Source: an uncultured Lachnospiraceae bacterium (GTDB lineage Bacteria; Bacillota_A; Clostridia; Lachnospirales; Lachnospiraceae). Taken from it: DNA of 7,593 nt. A model generated the notes under the pieces. It ran no database searches. It saw only the letters and a list, made by a program, of their open reading frames with translations, and was not told the DNA's origin. Made by a program: the position numbers and the translations under genes. Of this stretch, positions 6,755 to 7,593 are shown in pieces. Position 1 is the stretch's first letter; each line of letters starts with the position of its first letter. Location: positions 1 to 7,593 of the forward strand of contig CACXGS010000089.1 in NCBI GenBank assembly GCA_902767195.1, written 5' to 3'.

Positions 6755-7342
6755 TTATTCTAAAAAATAGCTGGGCAGCTTGCTGAGGCGGTCGAAATCC
6801 TCATTGTGTATATCGGACATCACTTCGTGAACCGGCTTCTTCTGGTGCTTTATTTTTAGAAATTCCACAATGTCGTCCACACCTTCTCCGGTGTAGGCAC
6901 TGACGTGGAAAATCCTCTTACACCCGGTAAGTTCCAGCCAACGGTGGGCCTGGTCAACATCAGCAGCCCAGTGGTCGGTCTTTGTGACGACTCCGAAGAT
7001 ATCGCGGTTGGCATAAGGTGTTACATTGGGGGGATACAATGAGTAGGGCTCTGTAGCACTGATACAGATACCTACTACATCGGATTCCGATGTGTAGAGA
7101 GCGATAGCATGGGCCAGATCAAGGTTCTCAGCGTACTCGCCCGGCATATCAATCAGCACATCGTACTGGCTGACATACTGGGTCTTATGGTAAGTAATCT
7201 TCTCCCCACGGAGAACCTGCTTGAGAGTCGTCTTGCCACACTCGCTTCTGCCTACCAGAACAAGTCTTCTCATGTCAAGGTCCGTATTAGTTTCTGTTAA
7301 TTCACTGTATTCAATGTTTGTGTCACTGGCTGATATACTCAC
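6755..7342 (-). CDS. EutP/PduV family small GTPase
   Basis: This 195-residue P-loop GTPase is of the EutP/PduV type, a family otherwise known from ethanolamine and propanediol utilisation operons, where its role is poorly defined. Walker A is GRSECGKTT (31-39). The next conserved block is KTQYVSQYD (53-61). DMPG (65-68) is the G3 motif, TKTD (120-123) the G4 guanine-specificity motif, and SAYTGEG (148-154) the G5 motif. The start is the GTG at 7342, chosen because GGGAGGGGG lies 8 nt upstream. The in-frame ATG at 7273 (Met24) would match the usual EutP start just before RRLVLVGR but has no ribosome site. With the GTG the protein carries a 23-residue acidic, Ser/Thr-rich leader, and it also has about 30 extra residues at the carboxyl end. 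No eut or pdu genes are nearby. It is first in an operon with mntP and the cation ATPase. Confidence 0.9.
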   Translation of the reverse strand: MSISASDTNIEYSELTETNTDLDMRRLVLVGRSECGKTTLKQVLRGEKITYHKTQYVSQYDVLIDMPGEYAENLDLAHAIALYTSESDVVGICISATEPYSLYPPNVTPYANRDIFGVVTKTDHWAADVDQAHRWLELTGCKRIFHVSAYTGEGVDDIVEFLKIKHQKKPVHEVMSDIHNEDFDRLSKLPSYFLE

Positions 7343-7350
7343 GAACTCTT

Positions 7351-7359
7351 CCCCCTCCC
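7351..7359 (-). promoter_or_regulatory. Strong ribosome binding site that selects a GTG start
   Basis: On the - strand GGGAGGGGG precedes GTG (7342-7340) with an 8-nt spacer, an ideal placement. This is the main reason for choosing the GTG over the internal ATG at 7273 as the start of the EutP-like GTPase. Confidence 0.8.
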
Positions 7360-7388
7360 GATGTTTTATAATATCCGACTTTATTTAT

Positions 7389-7397
7389 AGTATACCA
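7389..7397 (-). promoter_or_regulatory. Extended -10 promoter of the GTPase-mntP-ATPase operon
   Basis: Read on the - strand, TGGTATACT matches an extended -10 element (TGnTATAAT) for the vegetative sigma factor. No strong -35 is present; the upstream region is AT-rich (TTTTTACTCTTATTTGAAT) and a weak TTTACT-like hexamer may contribute. The predicted transcript start is near 7382, leaving a leader of about 40 nt before the GTG at 7342. The heptamer CCGACTT (+ strand 7375-7381) sits at the predicted transcript start, where a repressor could bind. Confidence 0.6.
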
Positions 7398-7479
7398 GAT
7401 TTTATTCAAATAAGAGTAAAAATATATGGATTTTCTAAGAAAATGCAGTGACCGCTTTCCCTCCGGCAGACCGCCTTCC

Positions 7480-7593
7480 TTAAAGAATATCCAGCGGAAT
7501 CTGCTTCCAGCCAAGCTTACCGCTGCTTTCTCTTGTCAGGATATTGGTATGGGTGAAGCCACAGGATATGGCTGTCGCCACGGCAATATCAAA
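7480..7593 (-). CDS. Unidentified protein, C-terminal 37 residues (5' end outside window)
   Basis: On the - strand a frame is open from the window edge to TAA at 7482-7480. The visible tail begins FDIAVATAISCGFTHTNIL and ends with SSGKLGWKQIPLDIL. The composition looks like a folded soluble protein: an alanine-rich helix, then a strand, then a charged turn. Codon choice is sensible and the stop is followed by a non-coding, AT-rich stretch with the next gene's promoter, so it is probably a real gene end. I do not recognise the family from this fragment. It lies upstream of, and in the same direction as, the GTPase operon, but the promoter at 7389-7397 suggests separate transcription. No other frame here gives a convincing product. 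Confidence 0.6.
   Translation of the reverse strand, partial: FDIAVATAISCGFTHTNILTRESSGKLGWKQIPLDIL

Noticed and set aside
7430..7444. Palindrome ATTTTC-TAA-GAAAAT as a terminator for the right-edge gene
   Set aside because: The stem is only six mostly A-T pairs, too weak for an intrinsic terminator, although a T-rich stretch follows on the - strand about 8 nt later.
7323..7514. 63-codon - strand frame across the promoter region
   Set aside because: It runs through the promoter and ribosome binding site of the GTPase gene and is rich in aromatic and basic residues; no domain or start signal is seen.

Overview
The window looks like chromosomal DNA from a low-to-mid GC Gram-positive anaerobe, most likely a clostridial (Lachnospiraceae-like) Firmicute. 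The evidence is strong purine-rich Shine-Dalgarno sites, tight gene packing, a Gram-positive type signal peptide, and protein families common in that group (ABC-2 exporters, MntP, a CtpE-like P-type ATPase, an EutP-type GTPase, fibronectin-III subtilases). This assignment is inferred from the sequence alone.

Left part (1-1191, + strand): the 3' end of a two-gene ABC exporter. The ATPase subunit is cut by the window edge and lacks its Walker A region. It is followed 3 bp later by a six-helix ABC-2 type permease. A perfect GC-rich hairpin (1215-1240) separates this pair from the convergent genes to the right.

Central and right part (7342 down to 1256, - strand): a probable single operon. An extended -10 promoter near 7389-7397 and a very strong ribosome binding site precede a GTG-started EutP/PduV-family small GTPase. 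Then come an MntP-type manganese exporter, a CtpE-like cation P-type ATPase, a secreted subtilisin-like protease with two C-terminal fibronectin-III-like modules, and a TM1586-type nitroreductase. The last junctions overlap (TGATG, then ATGA twice), indicating translational coupling. The protease reading frame is split in two by a -1 frame change inside a run of six A residues, just before the catalytic-serine motif. The first half holds the Asp, His and oxyanion Asn; the second half holds the Ser.

The cluster may combine divalent-cation export or handling (MntP, P-type ATPase) with a secreted protease whose family often binds calcium. A GTPase and a flavoprotein of unknown role flank it. No eut or pdu genes are visible around the EutP-like GTPase. 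A heptamer (CCGACTT/AAGTCGG) occurs at the operon promoter and twice, as an inverted repeat, in the mntP-ATPase gap, and could be a shared regulatory element. At the right edge (7480-7593, - strand) is the C-terminal tail of another gene that I cannot identify. No gap between genes exceeds 140 bp, and I saw no tRNA, rRNA, CRISPR array, insertion sequence or known riboswitch.
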